Part shown: positions 40,104 through 49,743 of the stretch, piece after piece | How positions within the stretch are numbered: position 1 is the stretch's first letter | Layout: each line of letters begins with the position of its first letter | NCBI GenBank assembly: GCA_041940305.1 | Contig: JBGTSJ010000013.1 | Coordinates: forward strand, 138,877 to 202,876 | Direction of reading: 5' to 3' | Length of the DNA stretch: 64,000 bases | Origin: JBGTSJ01 sp041940305 | Lineage (GTDB): Bacteria > Planctomycetota > Planctomycetia > Planctomycetales > Planctomycetaceae | Notes under the pieces: generated by a model | Databases searched by the model: none | Seen by the model: only the letters and a program-made list of their open reading frames with translations | Told to the model about the DNA's origin: nothing | Position numbers and translations under genes: made by a program

Positions 40104-40835
40104 CTATGCCGCACGACGCGAATATGAACTCAGCAGCCCTCTCAAACGCGACGTGCAGACCACGTCAACGGGGTCGTCTGAGCCAATGGCCATTCGATCC
40201 ATTGTGTGCTCCGGCGGCAAGTGATCAATCGCCGAGTGCGGCCTTTCACGATTGTAATGCAGCTTCCACTCCCGGCAGACATGGTTCAGGTGCGCGGTGG
40301 CCTTTGAGACCCAAATCCGCCAGCTCTGAATGTGGATGAACACCACCAAGTACATGTCGACTCGCCCGCCGAGCGTCCAGACGTGCCTCGTCAGAAAGTC
40401 GCACGCCCAGAGCGTCTTCGCATGCGTTCCATAAAGTCCCGCCACGAACCTGGTCCCCGCTTCGGCGCCGGATCGATGCCCTGTTCCCGAAAAATGTTCA
40501 GGAACGCGGTGCGGCTGATCTTGCGAATACCGAGCCGCCGCAGTTCACCCTGGATGCGGCTGTAGTCCCAGCCGGTCTCACTGGCCAGCTTCGTGATGAG
40601 CTGCCGGATCTCGGCGGCCGTCGGGCGCCGCCCGCTCTTCTTGGGGGCAGTCCGGCCCGTGTTCTTCTCAGCGCTGAGCCAGCGCGCGAACGTCCTCGGG
40701 GAGAAAATGCCGATCAGTTCCTTGATCGCCGCTCCGACCGGTTTTCCGAACTTGAGCAGCCTCCGTCGCTCCCGGGCCGTGACGATGATCGTATGGGGAA
40801 TCCGATAGCCAATCCACCCTGTGACCTGGCAATGG
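40104..40835 (-). pseudogene. Frameshifted transposase with integrase core
   Basis: Read from 40835 leftwards: RRRLLKFGKPVGAAIKELIG, FSPRTFARWLSAEK, then RRPTAAEIRQLITKLASETG and RTAFLNIFREQGIDPAPKRG. The frame then shifts near 40440 and continues HAKTLWACDFLTRHVWTLGG, after which the middle of the catalytic core is missing and only LHYNRERPHSAIDHLPPE of the C-terminus remains. It is an inactive copy of an integrase-core transposase family common in Planctomycetota. A related tail lies at 63480. Confidence 0.8.
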
Positions 40836-41173
40836 ACTAATCCGATTGCGTAAACAGGTCAAACACATGTGGCAGCATTTCGGGTGGCGTTCGCGTACTT
40901 CATCTAACTGCCTGCTCTCGCGCTGCGTGAAGCATGGTCGCATCTCGCGCAGAGACCATTTCGTCCCGTTCGTGGCTGCCTATGGCGGTTCGATGCAGAC
41001 GACAGGTCGTTCGGCCTCCGATCTGGCGTTCAGCAAGACCTGAACTCGTTTCCTGCGGAGTGACAACGCTGTCGAGACAGCATGGGCGGGGCCATTCGAG
41101 TACTGCGACGATTGGACAACGCCGCCCGCGACATGAGATAATTGCGAGCAAAGTACGGCCTCTGAATCTCACG
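40836..41173. other. Intergenic region with nothing recognised
   Basis: It sits between the transposase remnant and a truncated kinase. Short overlapping frames only; probably sequence disturbed by insertion and deletion. Confidence 0.4.
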
Positions 41174-41605
41174 GTGGCGAACGACGCCCCTGAGTCGAAG
41201 CGGCCGTCAGATCGCCTGTCGGGCCGTCCCTTGCCGCCGTCGCTTCAGCAGTTCGTCGAACGTCTGGCCGCCTCCAGGCTGTTTTCCCAAGCGGATCTGG
41301 ACGCGCTTCTGACTTCCTGGCAGGCCGCGTCATCCCCGACGGATGCCGATCTATTTGCGCGCTGGCTGGTGAAGCAGAAAAAGCTCACGGCCTACCAGGC
41401 GCAGCAGGTCTACGCCGGGAAGGTCAATTCGCTTGAACTCGGCAACTACACGGTGCTCGATAAGCTCGGTGAAGGGGGCACGGGGATGGTGCTCAAGGCC
41501 GAGCACCGCCGAATGGAGCGAGTCGTCGCGCTGAAAGTGCTTTCTTCCAAGGTCACATTGTCTCCTGATGCCGTCAAGCGATTTCAGCGCGACCGCGCAA
41601 CCTGA
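41174..41605 (+). pseudogene. Truncated Ser/Thr kinase
   Basis: A 143-residue frame starting with GTG. It has the planctomycete pre-kinase helices (SLQQFVERLAASRLFSQADL, then ARWLVKQKKLTAYQAQQVYA) and the beginning of the kinase fold: glycine loop LGEGGTGMVLKAE and catalytic lysine ALKVL. It stops just after, so the rest of the kinase (at least 250 residues) is lost. Confidence 0.75.
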
Positions 41606-41778
41606 AGCACCCCATGGTGCCTGAAACGGTGGTGGCTTCGATCGCTCTTGAGCAGCTCGCCGTTGCTTTTTCAACAGATGAAGGTCCTGACATCGAGAAA
41701 GACTGCCCCCATGGGAGGCACTCATCCGCTTCATGATTGAACGCACTGCAATCCCACAAACTCCCGAAGGATGGATCA

Positions 41779-43092
41779 ATGAATGTCTCGCATTTCAACA
41801 CCAACAGCCTGTACTGGCGAATGTGTGTGCAACTACTGATGATCGGCCTGCTCACGGGCACGCTCGCCGCGGCGGAGTATTCTGTTCTGGCAATCGGCGT
41901 CAACAACTACCAATCGACCTCGCTGGTTCCGTTGAATGGATGCGTGAATGATGCCGATGCCATCGCCAGGGTGTTCGGAAAGGGCGGGAAGCCGCTGATT
42001 TTGCGCGATGCAGAGGCCACCAAGGCCAACATTGAGGCTGCCTTTGAGCAGCTGGAACGGGTCGTGCCGGACCAGGGAAAGGTTGTGCTTTACATGAGCG
42101 GTCATGGCAATCGGTTGGGGCGGGACTGGTATTTTACTCCCCATGATTTCGATCCAGCCAACCCGGATCAGTCCGCCCTTAAAGGAGGGGCGATTTCCCA
42201 GTTCGTTGGGCGCCTCACCACGCGCGGCTGCCTGGTGTTACTGATTCTCGATGCATGCCATGCAGGCGAGATTGCCCGCAACTGCGAGGTGCAACTCAAT
42301 ACATTGCGCCAGCCAGGCGGAGGCGGTCTCGTGATTCTGGCTTCGTCCATCGGGAGTCAGAGCAGTAAGGACGGGATCCCGAACAGCCTGTTCACCGAAC
42401 AACTGTTGAAAGCTCTGGCAGCACCGGTGGATCGCGCTTCAGGTCCACTCGAGGCAGACGCCATCGTCACCCTGGCGGAAGTTCGCGGGATTCTGAGACG
42501 AGAACTGCCGAAGAGGCTAGAGCGACTCCCCAAGAGTCCGGGCTTGGCCTGGGAGGAGCAGGTTTATGTTACGGAATGGTCTTTGTCGGTTGCGGATTCG
42601 CTGCCGCTCATCGAATACGAATCAACAGCCGGTTGGGAGCCGTTTGAGCTTCACGAGATGCGCGGCGGACTTGCCGTCGGAGTTCCGAATTTCAGGCACT
42701 CCCTGGTCGGTCTTTGGAAGTGCGCGCAACCTGTCCTGCTTCAACCTGCCCAGGAAAACCCTGACGGCACGACGACGCCGGACATCTTTCTGACGGACGT
42801 TGAGGGGCAGACTGTCGAACGGACGCTGGCCCTGTACTTTGACCATTCCGGCCATTACCTGGCCATGGAACTGTTCGGCTCGGAAGAGCGCTCCACGGCA
42901 GGTCGATATGAGTTCATCCCCGGACGGCGGTTCTCATTGAAGTATGAAAACGGGATCGACGAACTCGGATTGGTATCACTGACTGCGGACGAACTGGTCA
43001 TTCAGTTTGATTCAGTGCCGGGACTCTTCAATGGGACGCGGGTTCGGCCACCGACAGAATACGTCTTTCGGCGCGTTGCTGAGCAGCAGTAA
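41779..43092 (+). CDS. Secreted caspase-like (C14) protease
   Basis: A 437-residue protein with a signal segment (MCVQLLMIGLLTGTLAAAEY), then a caspase/metacaspase fold: AIGVNNYQS...LNGCVNDAD, catalytic His in MSGHG (H109) and Cys in LDACHAG (C160). The C-terminal half (about 280-437) is beta-rich and unassigned, perhaps a substrate or partner domain. GAAGGA precedes ATG 41779 by 6 bases. Caspase-like proteins are frequent in multicellular or complex bacteria; here export suggests an extracellular or periplasmic role. Confidence 0.85.
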   Translation: MNVSHFNTNSLYWRMCVQLLMIGLLTGTLAAAEYSVLAIGVNNYQSTSLVPLNGCVNDADAIARVFGKGGKPLILRDAEATKANIEAAFEQLERVVPDQGKVVLYMSGHGNRLGRDWYFTPHDFDPANPDQSALKGGAISQFVGRLTTRGCLVLLILDACHAGEIARNCEVQLNTLRQPGGGGLVILASSIGSQSSKDGIPNSLFTEQLLKALAAPVDRASGPLEADAIVTLAEVRGILRRELPKRLERLPKSPGLAWEEQVYVTEWSLSVADSLPLIEYESTAGWEPFELHEMRGGLAVGVPNFRHSLVGLWKCAQPVLLQPAQENPDGTTTPDIFLTDVEGQTVERTLALYFDHSGHYLAMELFGSEERSTAGRYEFIPGRRFSLKYENGIDELGLVSLTADELVIQFDSVPGLFNGTRVRPPTEYVFRRVAEQQ

Positions 43093-43221
43093 TGCGACTG
43101 CTGCCATCATTCACCGCGGGGGTGGTTCAGAACCTGCACAGCCCATGCTGATGAATTCGATGGCGTTCTTTCTGGAAAGTGTGCCAATCGTGATGGCGGT
43201 TTCGAGATAGGCCTTCTTTCG

Positions 43222-43617
43222 GTGGCTGTCATGGTGCAGGTCCAACCACACGACCATCTGCTCTTCTCGCTTTATCGACGGGCCGTGCTGGAGGGAACAG
43301 CTCCCAGCCGCGATTACCTGCTGAGCTACCATCCCGACTCGGCCTCAGCACTTGAGATGCTGCTGACATCCAGCTCCGTCGTTCGCACCTGCAAGTGCTG
43401 CCCAGCAGAGGGAAACGCCAATGCAGAGAGGCTCGCGCGATTCGATCAGGCAGTGGCGTCCTTGTCTGATGAGCACTTTCAGATTTTGTCCCTCCGGCTG
43501 CTCCATGGCCAAACGCGGGAGCAGATCGCAGAGAAGTTCGGGCACAGTCTCTCTACGATTCATCGAATCTTGCAGCGAATTCGGGCAACCGAAGGACTCC
43601 AATCATTAGTGGACTAG
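43222..43617 (+). CDS. Sigma region-4-like protein
   Basis: A 131-residue protein whose C-terminal 60 residues (ASLSDEHFQILSLRLLHGQT, EQIAEKFGHSLSTIHRILQR) form a sigma-70 region 4 helix-turn-helix. The N-terminal part has no region 2. It could be a shortened ECF sigma factor or a stand-alone regulator. It lies between the caspase gene and the RND-porter-like gene. Confidence 0.65.
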   Translation: MAVMVQVQPHDHLLFSLYRRAVLEGTAPSRDYLLSYHPDSASALEMLLTSSSVVRTCKCCPAEGNANAERLARFDQAVASLSDEHFQILSLRLLHGQTREQIAEKFGHSLSTIHRILQRIRATEGLQSLVD

Positions 43618-43761
43618 CACAGACGGACACGCTGGTACGCCATCTGTCCGCTCCAGGAAGGACAATGCATCATGTGGCAGTTCACAGATCCTGTGTGCCG
43701 GACGGAGGCGCCCGCAGAATCGCGGACGCTGACGAGTTGGACTCATGGTCCCCGGCCGCAG

Positions 43762-45552
43762 ATGGCCGAGAAGTATCGACCCTGGGCGATTTCCAACATT
43801 GTGAAACACCCTTTGCGCACGTATCGGTTTTGCGGCTTGCTGCTCCTCGCCCTCTCAGCGTGCCAGCAGAATGGCCCGTCAATCGAAGACGCAGCCTCTG
43901 GTCGCGACGGGATTCAAACAGACTCTGCCACAGCCGTTGTGCATTCAGTCGAAGTCGTTGCGCGGGCGGAAGGAGTGCCTCCGGCCGATATGCTGACGCG
44001 CGTGACGATACCGCTGGAGGATGCATGCAGGTCGATCAAAGACATCGCCCGCATCCGCTCCGTCACGCGAGCCAACGAATGCATCGTCCGTCTGGACGCG
44101 GACTCATCCGCCGCAGTCGGAACACTTCGCAATGCAGTGGAGCAGGCGGTACGAGAGCACCGCGACGCGCAGGACGCACCGGGCTATCCGACCGAGTTCA
44201 GAGTACTTCCCGAACGGGACGCCACCTTCATCATCGTTTACCTGGAGTCGTCCGAGTTCAGTGCGGCAGAGACGGCGAAGCTGTTGAGTCACTTTGTGCA
44301 GTCCCGCCTGACAGAACTGCCGTCTATTGCCGGCGTCGAGAGTGCAGGAATCGGAATTGAGCGGATCGCCATCGTGTGTGATCCCGATCAGTGCGAGCGA
44401 TTCGGAGTGTCAGTGGCCGGGCTGCACGCCCGATTGACGGAAGAGGACGCCGCATCAATCAGGACCATTGCTGGCCTGGAGCAGTTGAGCATCGGCGGGA
44501 CTCCCGGGCGTGACGTTCAACTGCGAGATCTGGCGTCGGTTCGTCAGGCGGTGGCGCCGAACCGGACAACATTCACCAGTCAAGCGGGTACGGAGGCGCA
44601 TCCTTCCGCGTTTCTTGCTGTCTATCCCAGGCCTGGACAAGTGCCGAGTGTCGTCAGATCCCTTCAGGACCTTGCCTTGGAACTTGGCGACGCGGTACCG
44701 CAGCGCGTTCAGATCAAGCCTTTGTCGTTTGCGTCGACGGACATTGAGGCGACGTTGCAGATGCCGGCGGGTACACCGCGCGAGACGCTGTCCCGGATGC
44801 TTGAAGTCGTAGTCAATGCAACGAGCCCGCTGGCTGGTGACCACGCATCGTGCGTCTACACTGCGGATGACGCCGGTGAAATCCGCGTTCTACTCTCAGT
44901 GCCGGAAAGCGATCGTGGTCAGCAGGCCCAGCAACTGCGGGAAATCCTGGCACAGATTCCGGGCGTTGGCGTCCGTGTCGATGCTCCTCAACGCATTCGG
45001 CATCGATGGCCTGCAGATCGACGAGACATCTCGATCGTCGTGCTCGCTCAAGATGCCGAGGCGATGATCACATCGGCCGCACAGCTGGTGGATCAACTGC
45101 AGAATCTTGCGGAAGTGGTCGACATCAGCCAGGACGCGGAGTTTGTGAATGAGCTGCGGATTGATGCCGACCGCTGTCGAGAACTGGGCGTTGCCGAATC
45201 GGAAGCTCAGCTCGTGCTGACTGCGCTGGACCGCGGCATCCCTGTTGCAGGGCTGAGCATTGAGGAACTGCCGGTCGTTCTCCGGCTCAGCGACGATGCC
45301 GTGGAATCTCGCAGTGCTGTGCTGCGGCACAGCGAGACGGTGCGGATTCCGGACGCACAGGGAGGGCGCGTTTTCCTACAAGAAGTGCTGACGGAAGATC
45401 GCATGCTGACGGCCGTCTATCGGGATGGCGAACGCACGGGTGTGCTGGTGACGTGCCAGGTCGTCGGTGGCGACCCGACCGCAGTCCGACTGAAGATTCA
45501 GGCCATCGCTGAGTCATTGTCGACCAATGACGTCGTCATCGAAGTTGAGTGA
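43762..45552 (+). CDS. Lipoprotein built of RND porter-like domains
   Basis: A 596-residue protein with a lipoprotein signal (GLLLLALSACQQ, residues about 25-36). The rest repeats ferredoxin-like alpha-beta units as in the periplasmic porter domains of AcrB-type exporters: LTRVTIPLEDACRSIKDIA, VESAGIGIERIAIVCDPDQC, RFGVSVAGLHARL, then a second half with VDISQDAEFVNELRIDADRC and RELGVAESEAQLVL. There are no transmembrane helices and no proton-relay Asp/Lys. I infer an exported, membrane-tethered derivative of the porter region. Function unknown. ATG 43672 is an alternative start but would add 30 residues before the signal. Confidence 0.6.
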   Translation: MAEKYRPWAISNIVKHPLRTYRFCGLLLLALSACQQNGPSIEDAASGRDGIQTDSATAVVHSVEVVARAEGVPPADMLTRVTIPLEDACRSIKDIARIRSVTRANECIVRLDADSSAAVGTLRNAVEQAVREHRDAQDAPGYPTEFRVLPERDATFIIVYLESSEFSAAETAKLLSHFVQSRLTELPSIAGVESAGIGIERIAIVCDPDQCERFGVSVAGLHARLTEEDAASIRTIAGLEQLSIGGTPGRDVQLRDLASVRQAVAPNRTTFTSQAGTEAHPSAFLAVYPRPGQVPSVVRSLQDLALELGDAVPQRVQIKPLSFASTDIEATLQMPAGTPRETLSRMLEVVVNATSPLAGDHASCVYTADDAGEIRVLLSVPESDRGQQAQQLREILAQIPGVGVRVDAPQRIRHRWPADRRDISIVVLAQDAEAMITSAAQLVDQLQNLAEVVDISQDAEFVNELRIDADRCRELGVAESEAQLVLTALDRGIPVAGLSIEELPVVLRLSDDAVESRSAVLRHSETVRIPDAQGGRVFLQEVLTEDRMLTAVYRDGERTGVLVTCQVVGGDPTAVRLKIQAIAESLSTNDVVIEVE

Positions 45553-45780
45553 GAAGCCACGGCCGCGACCTTCGCGGGGCGTCCGGTAACTGGCCGACGG
45601 AACGGGATCGAGGAGGCAGCTGAGTCGATCCTGGGGTGCGATTCGGAGAATCTGGCAGAAATTTCTGCCCCCGCACGCCGCGTTCGGCCGCCTCGGGGAT
45701 AGACGAGTGATCGACGCGGCTGCGAAGTTCGAGGAGTATCGACTTCGATCGCGTGCCCACAACAATCCCTGAGGTGTCTG

Positions 45781-46251
45781 ATGAAAGCGTCTGTGCTGAC
45801 CGCGGTTGCAATTCTCATTGCGGGTGCCTGCGAGGTGGCGGCTGCGGCCGATCCGCAGATCGCGTGGAGCCGGAATCTGTACGAGTCGTTCGTGGAGTCG
45901 ACCCGCTCCGGCAAGCCGCTCGTCGTGTACTTCACGGCGACGGACTGTGGCTTCTGCAAGCAGTTGGAGCGGGGTGTGTTCAATGAGCCGGAAATGGCGG
46001 TGCTGGCCGGCCAGGCGGAGTTCGTCTGGGCCGACACGCAGGATGAGGACGACAAGGGCAATTATGCCCAGTTGAGACGCGACTTGAAGATTGACAAGCT
46101 GCCTTCGGTCGTCGTGATCGAGACTTCGTCCGAGCATATCCAGGAGATGGGGCGGATCGTCGGATACTTTCCGCTGGAAGAATTCATCAGTAATCTCCAA
46201 CAGATTCTGGATCCCCGACCCGCGGACGTTCCCGTGCAACCGACCCTGTAG
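45781..46251 (+). CDS. Exported thioredoxin-fold protein
   Basis: A 156-residue protein with a signal peptide (to about residue 23) and a thioredoxin fold with active-site C-G-F-C (near 58-61, in FTATDCGFCKQLE) and cis-Pro in KLPSVVV. It is probably a periplasmic disulphide reductase or oxidase. Genes on either side do not reveal its partner. Confidence 0.82.
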   Translation: MKASVLTAVAILIAGACEVAAAADPQIAWSRNLYESFVESTRSGKPLVVYFTATDCGFCKQLERGVFNEPEMAVLAGQAEFVWADTQDEDDKGNYAQLRRDLKIDKLPSVVVIETSSEHIQEMGRIVGYFPLEEFISNLQQILDPRPADVPVQPTL

Positions 46252-46437
46252 TGGCTGGTCGCCACTCAGACGTGAATGGTTGTCCGGTGCGAGTGGTCTT
46301 CGCGAAGGCGGCAATCGACTTATGTCGGTTGCCGCCTTGCTTCGTGCGACAGACACCGACATGGGACAGGGGAGCCACATCCCTCAGCGGCCGCCCATCT
46401 GAGCGATTCTGCTATTTCTCTACCGATAGAGTCTGCC

Positions 46438-48714
46438 ATGAGTACTGACGATCAACTGGCGGATTTGTATCTGCGCTGGAAGGCCAGTGCGCAGGCCGGA
46501 GCGCCCCTCTCTGCCGATGAAGTCTGCTTGGAGTGTCCGGAGCTATTGCAGGATTTCCGCAACGGATTGCCCGCCTGGCAGGCTGTCGATGCCCTGTTCG
46601 ACGCGGACGAATCGAAAAGCGGAGACGCGACGGCCAGTTTCGACGTTTCAGGGTATCGCTCCCTGACGTTCCATCGCCAGGGGGGGTTGGGAGTGGTGTT
46701 GCTCGGCGAAGAAGTGGAGCTGCGCCGCCCAGTCGCCATCAAGCGTCTGAAGCCGCGTTCCCCGGCGGATGGTTCCGCGGATGTTCGATTGATTGCCGAG
46801 GCAGAGATCACCGCGCGACTGGACCACCCCGGAGTAGTCCCGATTTACCGGGCCGGCCGCGACAGGCAAGGCCAGCCCTACTACGCCATGAGGTTCGTCC
46901 AGGGCGAGACATTCGCGGAAGCAATCAGCAGATACCACGAGCAGACTGCTGCCCCGGACTCTGCGGCAGGCAATCTCGAGTTCCGCCGGCTGGTGCGATG
47001 TCTGATCGCCGTCTGCCAGACGGTCGCCTATGCTCACTCCCGAGGCGTCATCCATCGGGATCTCAAGCCCGACAACATCATTCTGGGAGCGTTCGGCGAG
47101 GTCGTTGTTCTGGATTGGGGCCTCGCCAAGCGTGTCTACGACCAGCATGATCAGCGCGGCGATGATACGAGCTCGGCATCGGCTCCGACATCGCATATGG
47201 CCGCGAATCATTCCGTTGCCGGCATCGCCAAGGGAGCTCCGGCCTTCATGAGCCCCGAGCAGGCGCGGGGCGACTGGGAGAGCGTTGGGCCGGAAAGCGA
47301 TATCTACGGCCTGGGCGCCACGTTGTATGTCCTGCTCAGCGGTGAGCTGCCTTATTCCGGCGGCACTGCAGTGGAGGTCATCGGCAAAGTTCTCAGTGCC
47401 CCACCCGACTCACCATCGTTGCGGAATCCGGCCGCCCCCCGGTCGCTCGCCGCCGTCTGTCACAAAGCGATGGCTCGCCAACCGGCCGATCGCTACCGGA
47501 CCGCTCAGGATCTGGCGAGCGATCTCGAGCGCTGGCTCGCCGACGAAGGAGTCAGCGTGATGCGTGACTCACTGCTGACTCAAGCACAGCGCTGGATGCG
47601 CCGCAATCGGTCGATCGTCGCCGGTGGATTCGCGGCCGTCAGCGTGCTGGTCGTGGCTTCGGTGGCGATGGCGATCCAGGAACGACGCAGTGCCGATCGC
47701 GAACGGGCCGCGAAGGAGCGTCTGTCGGTGGCGTATACGCGGCTGCGACAAGCGAGCGTGGTATTCCTCGGCCATGCTGTGAGCGAGCCATCGTCGCCAC
47801 AGATGCACCAGGCACTGGCAGACATTCGACAGCACTTTGTCGAACTCAACGATGGAGAGATCAGCGACCTGTTCGAACTGGGCGCAATCGACAATGTTGA
47901 GGGAGCGCTGTATTTGCGGAGCGGCAAACCTGACCTCGCGACGCGATACTTTGAGAGTGCCGAGGCGTTGCTGTCACGAGCGAGCGATCAGGCGCCGGAT
48001 GACCCGGACGTCGCGGAGGCCCTGGCCACGACGTGGCTGAACCTCGGGTCCGCACTCGATGCACAGAATGAGCCGGTCGCGGCGTTACAGCTCTTCGAGC
48101 AAGCGTTGGTACTGACTGACAAGTTGCAGAAGGCGACCGAGGACGCTGACCGCTATCAGTCGCTCCGACGGAAGCTCGAGCAGGCGGCTGGACGAGCGTG
48201 CTGGCGATGGGCCAACTTTCGTTGGGTCGCTGGCGATGCTGCTGAGGCCGCACTGCACTTCGATCGAGCCCAATCATTCTTGGGCCCGCTGGCGGCATTG
48301 GAGCCGGAACTTCCCGGCATTCGTGAAGACTACAGATTGAATCTGCTCAGCTGGGGACAGTTCCTCCAGAACCAGGGAATTCAGGCATTTCAAGATGAAC
48401 GGTTCGCTGATGCCGTAGACGAGTTTGAGAACGGGGTCCGTGTCTGGGAGGAACTGGCCGGCTTTGATCCGGACGATGCGGTGGTCGCTCGCCATTATCG
48501 AAATGCGTGCGCCGGGTTGGCCTCTGCCTGTCAGAGAAGGGCGGACCAGTTAAAGGCGGAACGTGACGACGAAGCCATCGAGCTGGAGAGGGTTCTCCGG
48601 CTCGGAATCTCTGCAATTGATCGATTGCCGCCGTTCCTGCGGGAGACACAGGAATTGTTGCCCCTCAGGTCGGAGCTTCAACGGCAGTTGGAACTCTTCA
48701 TGAACTCACAATGA
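46438..48714 (+). CDS. Ser/Thr protein kinase with membrane segment and TPR tail
   Basis: A 758-residue protein. N-terminal helices (LADLYLRWKASAQAGAPLSA) of the planctomycete type precede a kinase domain (about 75-360): the glycine loop is loose (QGGLGVVLLG), Lys in AIKRLK, HRDLKPDNI, and DWG replacing DFG, followed by FMSPEQARGD. A transmembrane segment (about 395-415) leads to a helical tail with TPR-like repeats (about 450-740). Likely an integral sensor kinase. The next gene starts one base after its stop. Confidence 0.88.
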   Translation: MSTDDQLADLYLRWKASAQAGAPLSADEVCLECPELLQDFRNGLPAWQAVDALFDADESKSGDATASFDVSGYRSLTFHRQGGLGVVLLGEEVELRRPVAIKRLKPRSPADGSADVRLIAEAEITARLDHPGVVPIYRAGRDRQGQPYYAMRFVQGETFAEAISRYHEQTAAPDSAAGNLEFRRLVRCLIAVCQTVAYAHSRGVIHRDLKPDNIILGAFGEVVVLDWGLAKRVYDQHDQRGDDTSSASAPTSHMAANHSVAGIAKGAPAFMSPEQARGDWESVGPESDIYGLGATLYVLLSGELPYSGGTAVEVIGKVLSAPPDSPSLRNPAAPRSLAAVCHKAMARQPADRYRTAQDLASDLERWLADEGVSVMRDSLLTQAQRWMRRNRSIVAGGFAAVSVLVVASVAMAIQERRSADRERAAKERLSVAYTRLRQASVVFLGHAVSEPSSPQMHQALADIRQHFVELNDGEISDLFELGAIDNVEGALYLRSGKPDLATRYFESAEALLSRASDQAPDDPDVAEALATTWLNLGSALDAQNEPVAALQLFEQALVLTDKLQKATEDADRYQSLRRKLEQAAGRACWRWANFRWVAGDAAEAALHFDRAQSFLGPLAALEPELPGIREDYRLNLLSWGQFLQNQGIQAFQDERFADAVDEFENGVRVWEELAGFDPDDAVVARHYRNACAGLASACQRRADQLKAERDDEAIELERVLRLGISAIDRLPPFLRETQELLPLRSELQRQLELFMNSQ

Positions 48715-48715
48715 C

Positions 48716-49699
48716 ATGGTGCCACAATCTGATTCCGCTCCACCGGGACATTCGATCTCGGACCTGCTGCGGGACATCGTCCCGCAGAATCGCTCCGAGC
48801 AGTTCGCCCTTGATCTCTATGCGCGCGAGTTCGAGCGGCTGCGGCTGCGCGTTGTCCGCATCCTTCGTATGGGGCAGAATTGTGTTGTTTTCGAGTTATG
48901 CGACGGCAACATCCTCAAGTTGACGAACACCCGCCGCCTCGCCCCCGGTATGGGGGAACGTCCGTTCGAGATACCGATCCTGACCAGGCGGAAATGGCCC
49001 CGCCCCTATGGCCAGGACATCATCTACTTCATTCAGCCGCGTGCGGAGACGCCCATCTCGGATGAGCAGTTTGCAGCATTCACAGCCGAACTCGCCCGAT
49101 GGAACTACCGGTTCAGCGATCCTCGTCGTGAGAATGTGGGGATCTATCGTGGCCGACTGACACTCCTCGATCCCTGGGCTGTCTGCTGTCCGCGGCCGCT
49201 GTCGGAACTGCTCCGGGAAGTGACCGATCGCGACATCCGCGACGCGCACGATCTCGAAGGTTATGCCGAGGCATTTGCGAACAGCCCGTTTCGCGCGTGG
49301 CGGATCATCTGGGCCGGCGCCGATTCCGTGACGTTCGAACTCACTGACGGCAACGTCCTGAAAGTCACCGGGAACCGGACGTTCCGCGATGACTTCGGCA
49401 AACGCCCGTTTGATCTGCCAATCCTTCAACAGGGAATCCAGAGATTCCCCGCTGCTAAAGTATCTCGGGGACGGAAGCATCGTCGGCGATACGTCCGCTC
49501 GCCCCAGGCGTGCGTCGAACACGGCCTGCTCTACTTCATTCAACCGCGCGTCGAGACACCTGTGTCGAAGGAACAGATGGCCGAATTCTGGAATCGCGTT
49601 AATGCCAGCGGATACCGCTTCACCGATCCGGCTCCCAATAACCTCGGGATCTACCAGGGACAAGTGATGCTGATCGACCCCTGGGCCGTCAGCAGGTAG
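48716..49699 (+). CDS. Tandem-duplicated protein with kinase-like features
   Basis: A 327-residue protein made of two similar halves. Half one (about 40-160): CVVFELCDGNILKLTN, RPFEIPILTR, IIYFIQPRAETPISDEQ, NVGIYRGRLTLLDPWAV. Half two (about 190-325): SVTFELTDGNVLKVTG, RPFDLPILQQ, LLYFIQPRVETPVSKEQ, NLGIYQGQVMLIDPWAV. The order GNxLK...IDPWAV recalls the beta3 lysine and metal-binding Asp of protein-kinase-like folds, much reduced in size. It is translated directly after the kinase (1-base gap), so it may be its partner. No named family recognised. Confidence 0.7.
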   Translation: MVPQSDSAPPGHSISDLLRDIVPQNRSEQFALDLYAREFERLRLRVVRILRMGQNCVVFELCDGNILKLTNTRRLAPGMGERPFEIPILTRRKWPRPYGQDIIYFIQPRAETPISDEQFAAFTAELARWNYRFSDPRRENVGIYRGRLTLLDPWAVCCPRPLSELLREVTDRDIRDAHDLEGYAEAFANSPFRAWRIIWAGADSVTFELTDGNVLKVTGNRTFRDDFGKRPFDLPILQQGIQRFPAAKVSRGRKHRRRYVRSPQACVEHGLLYFIQPRVETPVSKEQMAEFWNRVNASGYRFTDPAPNNLGIYQGQVMLIDPWAVSR

Positions 49700-49743
49700 C
49701 CCGGGGGGGGGCGCACATCGGTCATTGGGCGTGTGAGGCTGCA

